From JADHLN01 sp965658435 (GTDB lineage: Bacteria; Pseudomonadota; Alphaproteobacteria; Rickettsiales; JABIRX01), in contig CBFHSE010000026.1 of the NCBI GenBank assembly GCA_965658435.1, forward strand, positions 1-21,721: a DNA stretch of 21,721 nucleotides, read 5' to 3'. The translations under genes were made by a program, and so were the position numbers. This document shows, piece after piece, positions 5,955 to 15,220 of the stretch (its first letter is position 1; every line of letters begins with the position of its first letter). Below the pieces are notes generated by a model, which saw nothing but the letters and a program-made list of their open reading frames with translations, searched no databases and was not told where the DNA came from.

Positions 5955-6104
5955 ATGATAAATAAAATCAAAAATATAATATTTATAAATCCAACTATAA
6001 GGGAAGAAAAAAAGCCAGAACCTAAATATGGAAATGACCTAAAAGTGATAAAAATTGGAAAATGCAAAATTGTAATGCAAGTAAGAGCAAAAAATGCTAA
6101 ATAG
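5955..6104 (+). CDS. Small basic 49-aa protein of unknown function inside the dcw operon
   Basis: I do not recognise this protein. It is an open frame of 49 codons between mraZ and rsmH. It starts MINKIKNIIFINPT and ends VRAKNAK before a TAG stop at 6102-6104. It is supported by context: AAAGGAG (5943-5949) sits 5 nt before its ATG, one of the best ribosome-binding sites in the window; it begins 2 nt after the mraZ stop; and its end overlaps the rsmH start by 11 nt, the same coupling style as its neighbours. It is strongly basic (13 Lys/Arg against 4 Asp/Glu by count) with a single Cys at residue 37 and no convincing membrane segment. The remaining doubt is whether the product is functional or the ORF serves mainly to couple translation to rsmH. 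Confidence 0.6.
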   Translation: MINKIKNIIFINPTIREEKKPEPKYGNDLKVIKIGKCKIVMQVRAKNAK

Positions 6105-7017
6105 CAATTTTACCCATAAATCTGTAATGTTAAACGAGGTTTTGGATAGTTTAGACCTCAAAAATAAAGGTGTTTATATAGATGCAACCTTTGGAGCGGG
6201 TGGTTATAGTAAAGCAATATTAGATGCTAATGAAAAAAATCAAGTAATTGCCTTTGATAGAGATGAAAATGTCAAAGAATTAGCTTCTTCATTTAAAAAG
6301 CGCTATCAAGAAAGATTTAATTTTCACAATGAGTGTTTTTCAAATATTAAAAATATAAAATTAGCAGATGACATAGCTGCAATTATTTTTGATTTAGGGG
6401 TTTCTTCAATGCAATTAGATGACGCAGATAGGGGGTTTTCATTCAATAAAAAGGCAAAATTAGATATGAGAATGGGTAAAAATTCTATTTCTGCCTATGA
6501 GGTAGTAAATCAATTTAAAGAAGAAGATTTAGCTAATATAATATATCAATATGGTGATGAAAAATACTCAAGAATTATTGCTAAAAATATATGTAAAGAA
6601 AGAGCAGTTAAGCCAATTAAATTTACCACAGAATTAGCAGATATTATAGCCAAAGCTAAAAATAGATATTTTAGCAAAACTCATCCAGCAACAAAAAGTT
6701 TTCAAGCAATAAGAATATATGTAAATCAGGAGTTAGAAGAGATTAAAAATGCTCTTGAAGCTACAAAAAATCTTTTAAAAAAAAATGGCAAATTAATTAT
6801 AGTTAGTTTTCATTCTTTAGAAGATAAAATTGTTAAAAATTTTCTAAAAAAACACTCAAAAACTGAAAATTCCAACAGATATTTGCCGCTTAATGATAGT
6901 GATAAGCAAGAAGCTATTTTTAAAATATTAATTAATGGCAAAAAAACTAGTAAAGATGAAATAGATAATAATATCAGAGCTAGATCTGCAATATTAAGGG
7001 CGGCGGTTAGATTATGA
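6094..7017 (+). CDS. rsmH: 16S rRNA (cytosine-1402 N4) methyltransferase RsmH (MraW)
   Basis: RsmH methylates N4 of C1402 in the P-site region of 16S rRNA, using SAM. Length 307 is typical. Visible features are HKSVMLNEVLD at about 8-18, the SAM-binding loop YIDATFGAGGYS (28-39), the acidic VIAFDRD strand end (51-57), FDLGVSSMQLDDADRGFSF (99-117), YGDEKYSRIIAK in the middle, and SFHSLEDKIVKNF near the C-terminal third. ATG at 6094 has AAGAG 6 nt upstream. Its start overlaps the 49-aa ORF by 11 nt and its end overlaps ftsL by 4 nt (ATGA), consistent with translational coupling through the operon. Identity is secure. Confidence 0.97.
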   Translation: MLNSNFTHKSVMLNEVLDSLDLKNKGVYIDATFGAGGYSKAILDANEKNQVIAFDRDENVKELASSFKKRYQERFNFHNECFSNIKNIKLADDIAAIIFDLGVSSMQLDDADRGFSFNKKAKLDMRMGKNSISAYEVVNQFKEEDLANIIYQYGDEKYSRIIAKNICKERAVKPIKFTTELADIIAKAKNRYFSKTHPATKSFQAIRIYVNQELEEIKNALEATKNLLKKNGKLIIVSFHSLEDKIVKNFLKKHSKTENSNRYLPLNDSDKQEAIFKILINGKKTSKDEIDNNIRARSAILRAAVRL

Positions 7018-7352
7018 AAAAAACTAATTTAACATTGCTTTATATTTTAAATAGCTTTTCTGTGATGATCGCTATATTTTCAATGTTTTTTACTATAAAT
7101 TTTAAGCTAGAAAATTTTCGTATTAGTAGAGAAATAGAATATTTAGAAGAAAAAATATCAGCTCAAGATAACTCTCTGAAAATTTACCAGTCAGAGTTAA
7201 TGTTGTTAACTAGTCCAAAATCACTAAAGTCATTATATAAATCATATCACAATAAAAATATAAAATTTAAAACAAATATGGCTCAAATTAAAAATATTGA
7301 ACAATTAGCAAATCATTTTACTGTAAAAAAATACTCACTTAATAATTACTAG
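7014..7352 (+). CDS. ftsL: Cell division protein FtsL
   Basis: FtsL is a bitopic membrane protein of the divisome, normally complexed with FtsB and FtsQ, that helps activate FtsWI. The call rests on position (between rsmH and ftsI, its usual place) and architecture, because FtsL sequences are poorly conserved. The 112-residue protein has a short cytoplasmic start (MKKTN), one membrane helix at about 7-29 (LTLLYILNSFSVMIAIFSMFF), then a charged, heptad-like periplasmic helix at about 35-70 (LENFRISREIEYLEEKI). It overlaps rsmH by 4 nt; ftsI follows 7 nt after its stop. No ftsB or ftsQ is in the window. Confidence 0.85.
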   Translation: MKKTNLTLLYILNSFSVMIAIFSMFFTINFKLENFRISREIEYLEEKISAQDNSLKIYQSELMLLTSPKSLKSLYKSYHNKNIKFKTNMAQIKNIEQLANHFTVKKYSLNNY

Positions 7353-7359
7353 CCTAAAA

Positions 7360-8949
7360 ATGCAAAAAAATATTAGTAAAGATAGGCTGAATTTTACCTT
7401 TTTCATATTAATCCTTACATTTATTCTCTTCGCATTTAGAGCGTTTTACTTGCATAATAATTATGAAGCAAAAAAAACAATTAATTTTAAAAGCGAAAAG
7501 CCAAGAATAGATATTTTAGATAGAAATAAAGAAATTTTAGCAGCTAATTTAGTTACATACACACTTTATGCTGAACCTTCAAATATTAGATCATTAAGTA
7601 AATTAATAACAGATCTAAAAAAATTATTTCCTGAGGAAAATTGGCACAATATTTTTAAAAGATTAAGTAATAAGAAGATAAAAGGAAGGGTACTTCTCAT
7701 TAGAGATTTGTCACCAAAACAAAGGTTTGAAGTAAATAATTTAGGTCATGTTGGTTTGTATTTTCATGAGGATAATAAAAGATTCTATCCTCATAAAAAT
7801 ATTACATCTCATATAATTGGTTATGTAGATTATGAAGAAAAAGGTTTAACAGGTTTTGAAGGCTATTATGATAAAAAATTAGCCAAAAAATATCCAGATA
7901 ATAAAATAGAATTATCAATAGATATGAGGTTACAAAATATAGCGCATGAAGAATTAAGCAAATCAGTTTCTAAATTTAGAGCTAAAGGAGGTGTAGTGTT
8001 GATTGCTAATGTAAATAATGGAGAAATTTATGCTTTAGTAAGTAATCCAGATTTTAACCCATATGATCCTGCTAAAAGTTTATATGATAAAAATTATAAT
8101 AATAAAGCTAGTTACGGATTATATGAGATGGGCTCTACATTTAAAATTTTCACAATGGCTCAAGCTATTGATAAGAATTTAATAAATTTAGAAGATAAAA
8201 TAGATGTATCTGAAGATATTAATATCTCAGGTTTTAGAATAAAAGATTTTAAAAGAATAAAAGAGGAAATAAGTTTAAAAGATGTATTTGTAAGATCATC
8301 AAATATAGGAACTATAGAAATAGTCAGAAGATTAAGCTTTGATGAACAAAAAAGTTTTTTTAATGATCTTGAGTTATTCGCACCTCTTAATGTTGAGTTA
8401 ATTGAAAAATCATATAGCAAAATACCCAGCAATTGGGGTCTAACTAGGCAAATGACAGCATCATATGGTTACGGTGTTACTGTAAGCGCCATTCATCTTA
8501 GCCAAGGAGTCGCCGCTATTGTAAATGGTGGTAAATTTAGGCAATTTACAATTATCAAGGATAAGTATAAAGACAATATCAAGTCAGAAAAAAGAGTTAT
8601 TTCTAGCGAAACTTCAGAAATAATCCGCACTTTAATGGGTGAGGTAGTTAGTAGAGGAACTGCAAGAAGAGCAAGATCATCAGCCTATAATATAGGTGGT
8701 AAAACTGGTTCTGCTCATAAAATAGGAATTTATGGTTATGATGAAAATAGATTATTATCATCATTTATAGGTGTTTTTCCTATTGAGCAGCCAGAATTTC
8801 TAGTTTATGCTTTCCTAGATGAGCCGCAAACAATTCCAGGAACAAATGGCTATGTTACAGGAGGAGTAACCGCTGCACCACTTGTAAAAAATATTATTGA
8901 AAAAATAGCTCCAATCTACAATATTGCACCTAAAACTGATTATGAATAA
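7360..8949 (+). CDS. ftsI: Septal peptidoglycan transpeptidase FtsI (PBP3, class B penicillin-binding protein)
   Basis: FtsI crosslinks septal peptidoglycan as partner of FtsW. The 529-residue protein has one N-terminal membrane anchor (about 13-31). The PBP dimerisation-type region follows, including KPRIDILDRNKEILA (47-61) and ITSHIIGYVD (148-157). The transpeptidase domain carries all three active-site motifs: STFK at 259-262 with nucleophile Ser259, SSN at 313-315 and KTG at 448-450. It lies between ftsL and murE as in typical alphaproteobacterial clusters. murE starts 8 nt inside its end. No Shine-Dalgarno is evident before ATG 7360, but the basic start and downstream anchor are typical. 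All motifs are intact, so it should be beta-lactam sensitive in principle. Confidence 0.96.
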   Translation: MQKNISKDRLNFTFFILILTFILFAFRAFYLHNNYEAKKTINFKSEKPRIDILDRNKEILAANLVTYTLYAEPSNIRSLSKLITDLKKLFPEENWHNIFKRLSNKKIKGRVLLIRDLSPKQRFEVNNLGHVGLYFHEDNKRFYPHKNITSHIIGYVDYEEKGLTGFEGYYDKKLAKKYPDNKIELSIDMRLQNIAHEELSKSVSKFRAKGGVVLIANVNNGEIYALVSNPDFNPYDPAKSLYDKNYNNKASYGLYEMGSTFKIFTMAQAIDKNLINLEDKIDVSEDINISGFRIKDFKRIKEEISLKDVFVRSSNIGTIEIVRRLSFDEQKSFFNDLELFAPLNVELIEKSYSKIPSNWGLTRQMTASYGYGVTVSAIHLSQGVAAIVNGGKFRQFTIIKDKYKDNIKSEKRVISSETSEIIRTLMGEVVSRGTARRARSSAYNIGGKTGSAHKIGIYGYDENRLLSSFIGVFPIEQPEFLVYAFLDEPQTIPGTNGYVTGGVTAAPLVKNIIEKIAPIYNIAPKTDYE

Positions 8950-10339
8950 AATAAATGAAATTTTACAAAAATTTAACCCAGAAAATATCAGTCTAGATTC
9001 ACGAGATATTTCAGATAATTCTGCCTTTATTGCGTTAAAAGGAGAATTTTATGATGGAAATGATTTTATTGATGCAGTTTTAGCAAAAAAAGCAAAACTA
9101 ATTTTTACAGATAATAAAAATAAAGAAGCTGGAAATATATTTTATATCCCAGATTTAAAAAATAAATTAACTGAAATAACTGCAGCAATTTATAATAAAT
9201 ACCCCAAAAATATAATTGCAGTAACAGGTACTAATGGTAAATCATCAATTACAGATATTATCAGGCAAATCTATATTTTGCTTGAAAAAAACATAGCAAC
9301 TGTTGGAACAATTGGTATTTATCTGAATAAAAAATTAGAAGAAGAGTCAAATTTAACTTCACCTGATATTTGTAAGTTTTACAAAATCTTAAATAAATAT
9401 CATCAATCTGATAATTTTATGTTTGAAGCATCAAGCCATGGCTTGGAACAGAAAAGATTTGGTAATTTACAAATTAATCATGCAATTTTTACAAATTTAA
9501 CTAAGGAGCATTTAGATTATCATCTAAATATGGAGAATTATTTTAAAGCAAAATCACTTTTATTTACAAATCATCTTAAAGAAAAGGGGCATGCCATAAT
9601 AAATAGCGATGATGAATATGGTGTAAGATTAATAAATAAGCTTAGAAAAAAAAATAAACAGCAAATTATTGAATATGGTTATCAAGCAAAACATTTCAAA
9701 ATATTACATTTTACAAAAGAGTCATTTTCGTTTGAATATAAAGGCAAAAAATACCAAGCTAAATTTCCTTTCACAGGAGAGTTTCAACTGTATAATTTAA
9801 TGGCAGCAATTAGTTATTTTACATTAATTGGCTATGAAATTAATAAGTTATTAGAGGTAACTGAAAAATTAAATATTGTAAAAGGCAGATTAGAAAAAAT
9901 CATTTCTAAGCCATTTGAAGTATTTATAGATTTTGCCCATAGTGAAGATGCTTTAGAAAATATCTTAAAAACTTTAAAAAATTATTCAGATAAAGATATT
10001 ATTCTAGTTTTTGGTTGTGGCGGTAATAGAGATAAAGGTAAAAGATCTAAAATGGCTTTAATAGCAGAAAAATATGCAAAACATATCATAATTACTGATG
10101 ATAATCCTCGCTTCGAGGATCCTGAGTTAATTAGAAAAGAAATTTGCAAAAATCTAAAAAATTATTTATCAATAGGAAATAGAGCGAAGGCTATTAAAAT
10201 TGCTCTTGATAAAGCAACTAGTAAAAATATTGTATTAATCGCAGGAAAGGGTCATGAAGAATATCAAATTATAGGTGATAAAAAAATAGCTTATAGCGAT
10301 AAAACAGAAATAATAAAATACTTTAAAAATGTGGAGTAA
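8942..10339 (+). CDS. murE: MurE, UDP-MurNAc-L-Ala-D-Glu:meso-diaminopimelate ligase
   Basis: MurE adds the third stem-peptide residue in cytoplasmic peptidoglycan precursor synthesis. I chose ATG 8942 (465 aa, MNKINEILQK) over an in-frame TTG six codons earlier, because it gives the 8-nt overlap with ftsI seen at other junctions. Visible features are the ATP loop TGTNGKS at 95-101, TSPD at about 139-142, EASSHGLEQKR at 162-172, EHLDYH at 189-194, the presumed carbamylated Lys204 (FKAKSLLF), and DDNPRFEDP at 386-394. The DNPR motif is the known mark of meso-diaminopimelate rather than lysine specificity, so the wall is DAP-type. murF begins 11 nt inside its end. Confidence 0.96.
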   Translation: MNKINEILQKFNPENISLDSRDISDNSAFIALKGEFYDGNDFIDAVLAKKAKLIFTDNKNKEAGNIFYIPDLKNKLTEITAAIYNKYPKNIIAVTGTNGKSSITDIIRQIYILLEKNIATVGTIGIYLNKKLEEESNLTSPDICKFYKILNKYHQSDNFMFEASSHGLEQKRFGNLQINHAIFTNLTKEHLDYHLNMENYFKAKSLLFTNHLKEKGHAIINSDDEYGVRLINKLRKKNKQQIIEYGYQAKHFKILHFTKESFSFEYKGKKYQAKFPFTGEFQLYNLMAAISYFTLIGYEINKLLEVTEKLNIVKGRLEKIISKPFEVFIDFAHSEDALENILKTLKNYSDKDIILVFGCGGNRDKGKRSKMALIAEKYAKHIIITDDNPRFEDPELIRKEICKNLKNYLSIGNRAKAIKIALDKATSKNIVLIAGKGHEEYQIIGDKKIAYSDKTEIIKYFKNVE

Positions 10340-11723
10340 CAACGAGTTAAAAAAGGCTCTTAATGCAAAGGTTAAACAAGAGATAAATTGCAATCAAATA
10401 GTAATTGATAGCAGAATTATAAAGAAAAATACAATTTTTCTTGCTTTAAAAGGTGAAAATTTCGATGGTCATGATTTTATTGAGCAGGCTCAAAATAATG
10501 GAGCAAAAGGCGCAATTGTAAGCAAAATAAACAAAGATGTGAGCATTCCACAAATTTTAGTTGCTGATACTTATAAGGCATTGATTAATCTAGCCAAATA
10601 TCGACGCAAAATAAGTAAATCCATATTTATTGCCATAACTGGTAGTGTTGGTAAAACAAGCTATAAAGAAGCATTATCATTAATTTTAAATAAATATGGT
10701 GCAACATATAAAACCAGCGGTAATTTTAATAATCATATTGGTTTACCATTATGTTTAGCAAATCTTGATTTAAATGCTAAATATTCTGTATTTGAACTTG
10801 CTATGAATCATAGCGGTGAAATAAAATTTTTAAGTGATATTTTAAATCCTGATCTTGCCTTAATTACTAAAATAACTGATGCTCATTTAGGAAATTTTGC
10901 AAATAGAGATGGTATAATATCTGCAAAAGCAGAAATATGTTCTGGTTTTTATGAAAATTCTACAATTATCTTAAATAAAAATGATGAAAATTACCCTAAG
11001 TTAAGAGAGCATATAATTGATAAATATCATTTAAAAAATAAAAATATTAAAAGTTTTGGTAGCTCTGAAGATAATGATTTAATAATTGAAGAAATCAATA
11101 TTAAGGAAAATAAATTATTTGCTAATATCAATTTAGAAGATAAAAAATATCAAATTAATTTTTCAGTTTACAATAAAGCTGTTGCAGAAGTTATTTCCTC
11201 AATATTACTAATTCTAAGGGAGTTAAATCTTGATCCGGAAAAAGGAGTATCAGCATTTAAAGATTTCAAATCTTTAGAGGGTAGAGGAGAAATTAGTAAA
11301 ATAAATATAGAAAATAAAAAAATTACCCTAATAAATGATAGCTATAATGCAAATTATCTTTCTATGAAAGCAGCTCTTGAAACATTGAATTTTGTTGCTA
11401 GTGAAAATAATAACAGAAAAATTGCAATTATTGGTGATATGCTTGAGCTAGGTCCTGATTCAGATAAATTTCATTTAGATTTAAAAAATGTAATTATTGA
11501 AAATAAAATTGATAAAATAATTACAGTTGGAAAATTTATGAAAAAACTCTATGATGAATTACCAGATAATATTAAATTATTATCATATGAAGCTACACCT
11601 TTAAATATAGAAGATATTAAAAATTCACTTAAAGACGATGATGTTATTTTAGTTAAATCTTCAAATGGCATTAAAACATCAATAATTGCTAGGAAATTGC
11701 AGGAAGAAAATAATGTTTTATAA
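10329..11723 (+). CDS. murF: MurF, UDP-MurNAc-tripeptide:D-Ala-D-Ala ligase
   Basis: MurF adds D-Ala-D-Ala to complete the UDP-MurNAc-pentapeptide. The 464-residue protein has an N-terminal DSR...FLALKGENFDGHDF segment (27-50), the ATP loop TGSVGKTS at 104-111, the TSGNFNNHIGLPL motif typical of MurF (about 130-142), FELAMNHSGEI, and NDSYNANYLSMKAAL in the C-terminal half. ATG 10329 overlaps the end of murE by 11 nt; mraY in turn starts 11 nt inside the murF end. No ddl gene, whose product would supply D-Ala-D-Ala, is in the window. Confidence 0.96.
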   Translation: MWSNNELKKALNAKVKQEINCNQIVIDSRIIKKNTIFLALKGENFDGHDFIEQAQNNGAKGAIVSKINKDVSIPQILVADTYKALINLAKYRRKISKSIFIAITGSVGKTSYKEALSLILNKYGATYKTSGNFNNHIGLPLCLANLDLNAKYSVFELAMNHSGEIKFLSDILNPDLALITKITDAHLGNFANRDGIISAKAEICSGFYENSTIILNKNDENYPKLREHIIDKYHLKNKNIKSFGSSEDNDLIIEEINIKENKLFANINLEDKKYQINFSVYNKAVAEVISSILLILRELNLDPEKGVSAFKDFKSLEGRGEISKINIENKKITLINDSYNANYLSMKAALETLNFVASENNNRKIAIIGDMLELGPDSDKFHLDLKNVIIENKIDKIITVGKFMKKLYDELPDNIKLLSYEATPLNIEDIKNSLKDDDVILVKSSNGIKTSIIARKLQEENNVL

Positions 11724-12801
11724 TTTTTTTGAACCATTTTTTAGTGATAACTCATTTTTTAACTTATTTCGTTATATTTCTTTTAGAAGCGGTGGAGCTT
11801 TTTTTACTGGCCTAATATTATGTTTAATGATTGGCCCCAAGACCATAAAATATTTTAAATCACTTCAAGGTGCAGGACAGCCTATAAGAAAAGATGGCCC
11901 TAAATCTCATCTTACATCCAAAAAAGGAACTCCAACAATGGGTGGCTTAATAATTAACCTAACCACAATTATCTCTTTAATGTTATGGACTGATATCAGT
12001 AATAAATTTATTCAGATTGCTATTTTTATTCTAATATCTTTTAGTTTTATTGGATTCCTAGATGATTATATAAAATTAAGGCAAAAAAACACTAAAGGTA
12101 TAAATGGTAAAGCAAAAATAATATTGCAAATATTATTTTCTTCAATTGTTGTAATTTGGCTGGAAAATAACCTGCCACAAAATATAAGTACCTCCTTATT
12201 TTTTCCTATATTAAAAAACCTAATTATAGATTTAGGTTATTTTTATTTTATATTTGCAATATTCATAATTATTGGTTCATCAAATGCTGTAAATCTAACA
12301 GATGGATTAGATGGTCTAGCAATCGTTCCTATTGCGATAGTTGCTTCTTCATTTGCATTAATATGTTATTTTTCCGGAAATATATTATATGCAAATTACC
12401 TACATCTGCCATATATTGAGGGGGCTGGAGAGTTAACTATCTTAGCTGCCGCATTAGTTGGAGCCTGTATAGGTTTCTTATGGTTTAATACTCCTCCTGC
12501 CAAAATATTTATGGGAGATACGGGTAGCTTATCAATGGGTGCATTACTAGCATATTTAAGCTTAGTTAGCAAAAATGAATTCACCTTAGCAATCATAGGG
12601 GGTTTGTTTGTATTAGAAGCATTATCTGTAATAATTCAAGTATATTCATTTAGATTAACTGGTAAAAGAATATTTAGGATGGCCCCCATTCATCATCATT
12701 TTGAACAAAAAGGCTGGTCTGAATCAACAATAGTTATAAGATTCTGGATAATTACAATAATTTTAGCTATTATTGGATTAATAATTTTAAAAATACGATA
12801 A
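11713..12801 (+). CDS. mraY: MraY, phospho-MurNAc-pentapeptide translocase
   Basis: MraY transfers phospho-MurNAc-pentapeptide to undecaprenyl phosphate, making lipid I at the inner membrane. I place the start at ATG 11713 (362 aa) because AGGAAG (11701-11706) lies 6 nt before it; a TTG nine codons upstream would also be open but is unsupported. Many membrane helices are evident. Motifs are GAGQPIRKDGPKSH (53-66) with TPTMGG (73-78), LDDY with Asp117/Asp118, NLTDGLDGLA (194-203), MGDTGSL with Asp269, and the HHH motif at 327-329 (PIHHHFEQKGW). All known catalytic residues appear present. It overlaps murF by 11 nt and murD begins 3 nt after its stop. Confidence 0.97.
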   Translation: MFYNFFEPFFSDNSFFNLFRYISFRSGGAFFTGLILCLMIGPKTIKYFKSLQGAGQPIRKDGPKSHLTSKKGTPTMGGLIINLTTIISLMLWTDISNKFIQIAIFILISFSFIGFLDDYIKLRQKNTKGINGKAKIILQILFSSIVVIWLENNLPQNISTSLFFPILKNLIIDLGYFYFIFAIFIIIGSSNAVNLTDGLDGLAIVPIAIVASSFALICYFSGNILYANYLHLPYIEGAGELTILAAALVGACIGFLWFNTPPAKIFMGDTGSLSMGALLAYLSLVSKNEFTLAIIGGLFVLEALSVIIQVYSFRLTGKRIFRMAPIHHHFEQKGWSESTIVIRFWIITIILAIIGLIILKIR

Positions 12802-12804
12802 TTA

Positions 12805-14106
12805 ATGACTGAAATAAAATCTAAAAATATCTATATAATAGGTATGGGTGTTTCAGGTATTTCTGCAGCAAAGTCATTATCTGAATTAGGTCATAATATT
12901 TACATTTATGATGATAATAAAAAATTAAACAATATATCCGAAAATTTAAGTAATTGCGAATTTATTCATTATGATTATATAAAATGGAAATCATTAGATT
13001 ATCTAGTTTTAAGTCCAGGTATTCCAACGAAACTACCACAAGCTCACCCAGCTATTAAATATGCAATTAAACATAAAGTAAAAATCACAATTGATATTGA
13101 GTTATTTTCAAATTTAGTTCCTAATGCCTCTATAATTGCTATAACTGGCACTAATGGAAAATCCACTACCACAGCCTTAATAGAGCATATTTTTAAGCAT
13201 AATAACTATAATGTATTTATGGGAGGTAATATTGGTAAAGCTGTATTTGAATTGCCAATTAAAAATAACAAAAAAACTTATTATATCCTTGAATTATCTT
13301 CATTCCAATTAGAATTAATAGATAAAGCTCGTTTTAATGCAGCAATATTATTAAATTTCTCAGAAGATCATCTAGATAGACATGGCAATATGACTAACTA
13401 CCTTGCAGCAAAATTAAAAATATTTGCTAATCAAAAAGAAAATGATCTTGCCTTAATAAATAAAGATTTAGCTGATAATAATCTTATTAAATCTTTAGAT
13501 AACGAAGTTAATTTTTTTTCAGCTGATGATTCTGAATTTGCATCTGATATTAATCTTGCCAAATTTGGTAGTAATGAAAATTTAATATCAGCAATTGAAG
13601 TAGCAAAATTTTATAATATTTCTGCCAATATTATAAAAGAATCCTTAAAAACCTTTAAATCATTGCCTCATCGTCTTGAATATTTGGGAGAAATAAATAA
13701 TGCTATAATTTATAATGATAGCAAAGCAACAAATGCTGAAAGTACTAAAAATGCATTAGTAAAATTTTCTAATATATGTCTTATTTTAGGAGGGGTAGCA
13801 AAATCATCAGGTATTAAATCTTTAAAAAATCATTTGAAAAATGTCAGCTCAATATTTCTAATAGGTGAGGCTAAAAATGAATTTGCAAAAGAATTAGATA
13901 AATTTAATTATCAAAATTATCATAAAGCTTCCTCACTTGATGAAGCTTTTAAAAAAGCTCTTCACTTTGCTAAAAATTCCTCTAAAAAAGTAACTATTTT
14001 ACTCTCACCAGCATGTGGATCTTTTGATATGTGGAAAAATTTTGTTGAAAGAGGAAATAATTTTAAAAAATTATTTAAAGAACATAAAGATGGAGAAACT
14101 CTATAA
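12805..14106 (+). CDS. murD: MurD, UDP-MurNAc-L-alanine:D-glutamate ligase
   Basis: MurD adds D-glutamate to UDP-MurNAc-L-Ala. The 433-residue protein has an N-terminal Rossmann-like start (IIGMGVSG, 11-18), SPGIP (70-74), the ATP loop TGTNGKST (114-121), LELSSFQLE, NFSEDHLDRHGNM, NDSKATNAEST and the C-terminal LSPACGSFDMWKNFVERG motif, all typical of MurD. It lies between mraY and ftsW in the standard order. No Shine-Dalgarno is obvious before the ATG. The ftsW start lies 17 nt inside its 3' end. MurC, which makes its substrate, is not encoded in this window. Confidence 0.96.
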   Translation: MTEIKSKNIYIIGMGVSGISAAKSLSELGHNIYIYDDNKKLNNISENLSNCEFIHYDYIKWKSLDYLVLSPGIPTKLPQAHPAIKYAIKHKVKITIDIELFSNLVPNASIIAITGTNGKSTTTALIEHIFKHNNYNVFMGGNIGKAVFELPIKNNKKTYYILELSSFQLELIDKARFNAAILLNFSEDHLDRHGNMTNYLAAKLKIFANQKENDLALINKDLADNNLIKSLDNEVNFFSADDSEFASDINLAKFGSNENLISAIEVAKFYNISANIIKESLKTFKSLPHRLEYLGEINNAIIYNDSKATNAESTKNALVKFSNICLILGGVAKSSGIKSLKNHLKNVSSIFLIGEAKNEFAKELDKFNYQNYHKASSLDEAFKKALHFAKNSSKKVTILLSPACGSFDMWKNFVERGNNFKKLFKEHKDGETL

Positions 14107-15220
14107 CAGACATAGCTCCAAAATTGCAAAATGGTGGCTAGCAATTGATCATAATATTATTTTTTCATTTTTAATTCTTATATTATTTGGAGCCTTGATG
14201 TCTTTTAGTGCAAGTCCAAATATTGCAGAAAGAATAGGCCTAAATTTTGATTATTTTTATAATAAACATATGTTTTTTATAATTATTTCCTTATTTACTG
14301 CCATATTTTTTTCAATTTTAGAACCCAGAATTATTGTAAGAATAAGCCTCATAAGTTTAATTATATTTATTACACTGATTTTTATAATTATTTTTACAGA
14401 ATCAGCATCTAAAGGGGCAAAAAGATGGATAAGAATCTTAGGTTTTAGTGCTCAACCATCCGAATTTATAAAACCATTTTTTATTATTATTAATGCATGG
14501 TTTTTAAGTAGAAAATTTGTCAGAAAAGATTTTAAAGGTTATTTATTATCTCTGATATTACTTGGAGTAATTCTATCTGGTTTAATATTGCAACCAGATA
14601 TTGGCATGAGTATAAGTTTTTGCGCAGTATGGGCAAGCCAGATATTTATCGCAAATATACCAATTATAATAGTTTTCTTATTAATAATTTTTGGAATATT
14701 AGGTATCATTACAGCTTATTTTAATTTTTCTCATGTAAGATTTAGAATAGATAATTATTTATTCTCAGATGGAAATCCAACATATCAAGTTAGAAAATCA
14801 TTGGAAGCTATTGAATCCGGAGGCTTATTTGGTAAAGGTATATTTGAAGGCCAGATTAAAAATATACTTCCAGATGCTCATACAGATTTTATATTTGCTG
14901 CAATGGTTGAAGAATTAGGAATGGTTGTAACCTTTCTAATTTTATCACTTTATTTTTTTATTATTATAAGAATTTACATTAACATTAAATTTATAAAAGA
15001 CCCCTTTCATGTCATTGCTCTGACAGGTATTGCTAGTCAATTAGCCTTCCAAATTTTTGTAAATATAGGAGTTAATATGAATTTTCTGCCCACAAAAGGC
15101 ACAACATTACCCTTGATAAGTTATGGTGGTTCTTCTATGGTCTCAACAGCCATATTAGTAGGTATATTACTATCATTATCAAAAGAAAAATTTGGCTATT
15201 TAAAACAAAATTATGGATAA
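14090..15220 (+). CDS. ftsW: FtsW, septal peptidoglycan glycosyltransferase (SEDS family)
   Basis: FtsW polymerises lipid II at the septum with FtsI. I chose ATG 14090 (376 aa, MEKLYNRHSSKIAKWW), which overlaps murD by 17 nt; a longer frame from an upstream TTG adds 25 residues that are merely the frame-shifted murD end. About ten membrane helices are apparent. SEDS landmarks are KGAKRWI, FSAQPSEFIKP, LQPDIGMS, YQVRKSLEAIESGGLFGKG, PDAHTDFIFAAMVEELG, and FLPTKGTTLPLISYGGSS near the C-terminus. RodA is a close relative, but position between murD and murG identifies FtsW. murG overlaps its end by 8 nt. Confidence 0.94.
   Translation: MEKLYNRHSSKIAKWWLAIDHNIIFSFLILILFGALMSFSASPNIAERIGLNFDYFYNKHMFFIIISLFTAIFFSILEPRIIVRISLISLIIFITLIFIIIFTESASKGAKRWIRILGFSAQPSEFIKPFFIIINAWFLSRKFVRKDFKGYLLSLILLGVILSGLILQPDIGMSISFCAVWASQIFIANIPIIIVFLLIIFGILGIITAYFNFSHVRFRIDNYLFSDGNPTYQVRKSLEAIESGGLFGKGIFEGQIKNILPDAHTDFIFAAMVEELGMVVTFLILSLYFFIIIRIYINIKFIKDPFHVIALTGIASQLAFQIFVNIGVNMNFLPTKGTTLPLISYGGSSMVSTAILVGILLSLSKEKFGYLKQNYG

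Noticed and set aside
8160..8432. Minus-strand 90-codon frame opposite ftsI
   Set aside because: Antisense shadow over the transpeptidase domain, with no own signals.
14015..14089. Longer ftsW N-terminus from an upstream TTG
   Set aside because: The extra 25 residues lie entirely over the conserved end of murD, and the ATG at 14090 gives a normal FtsW start.
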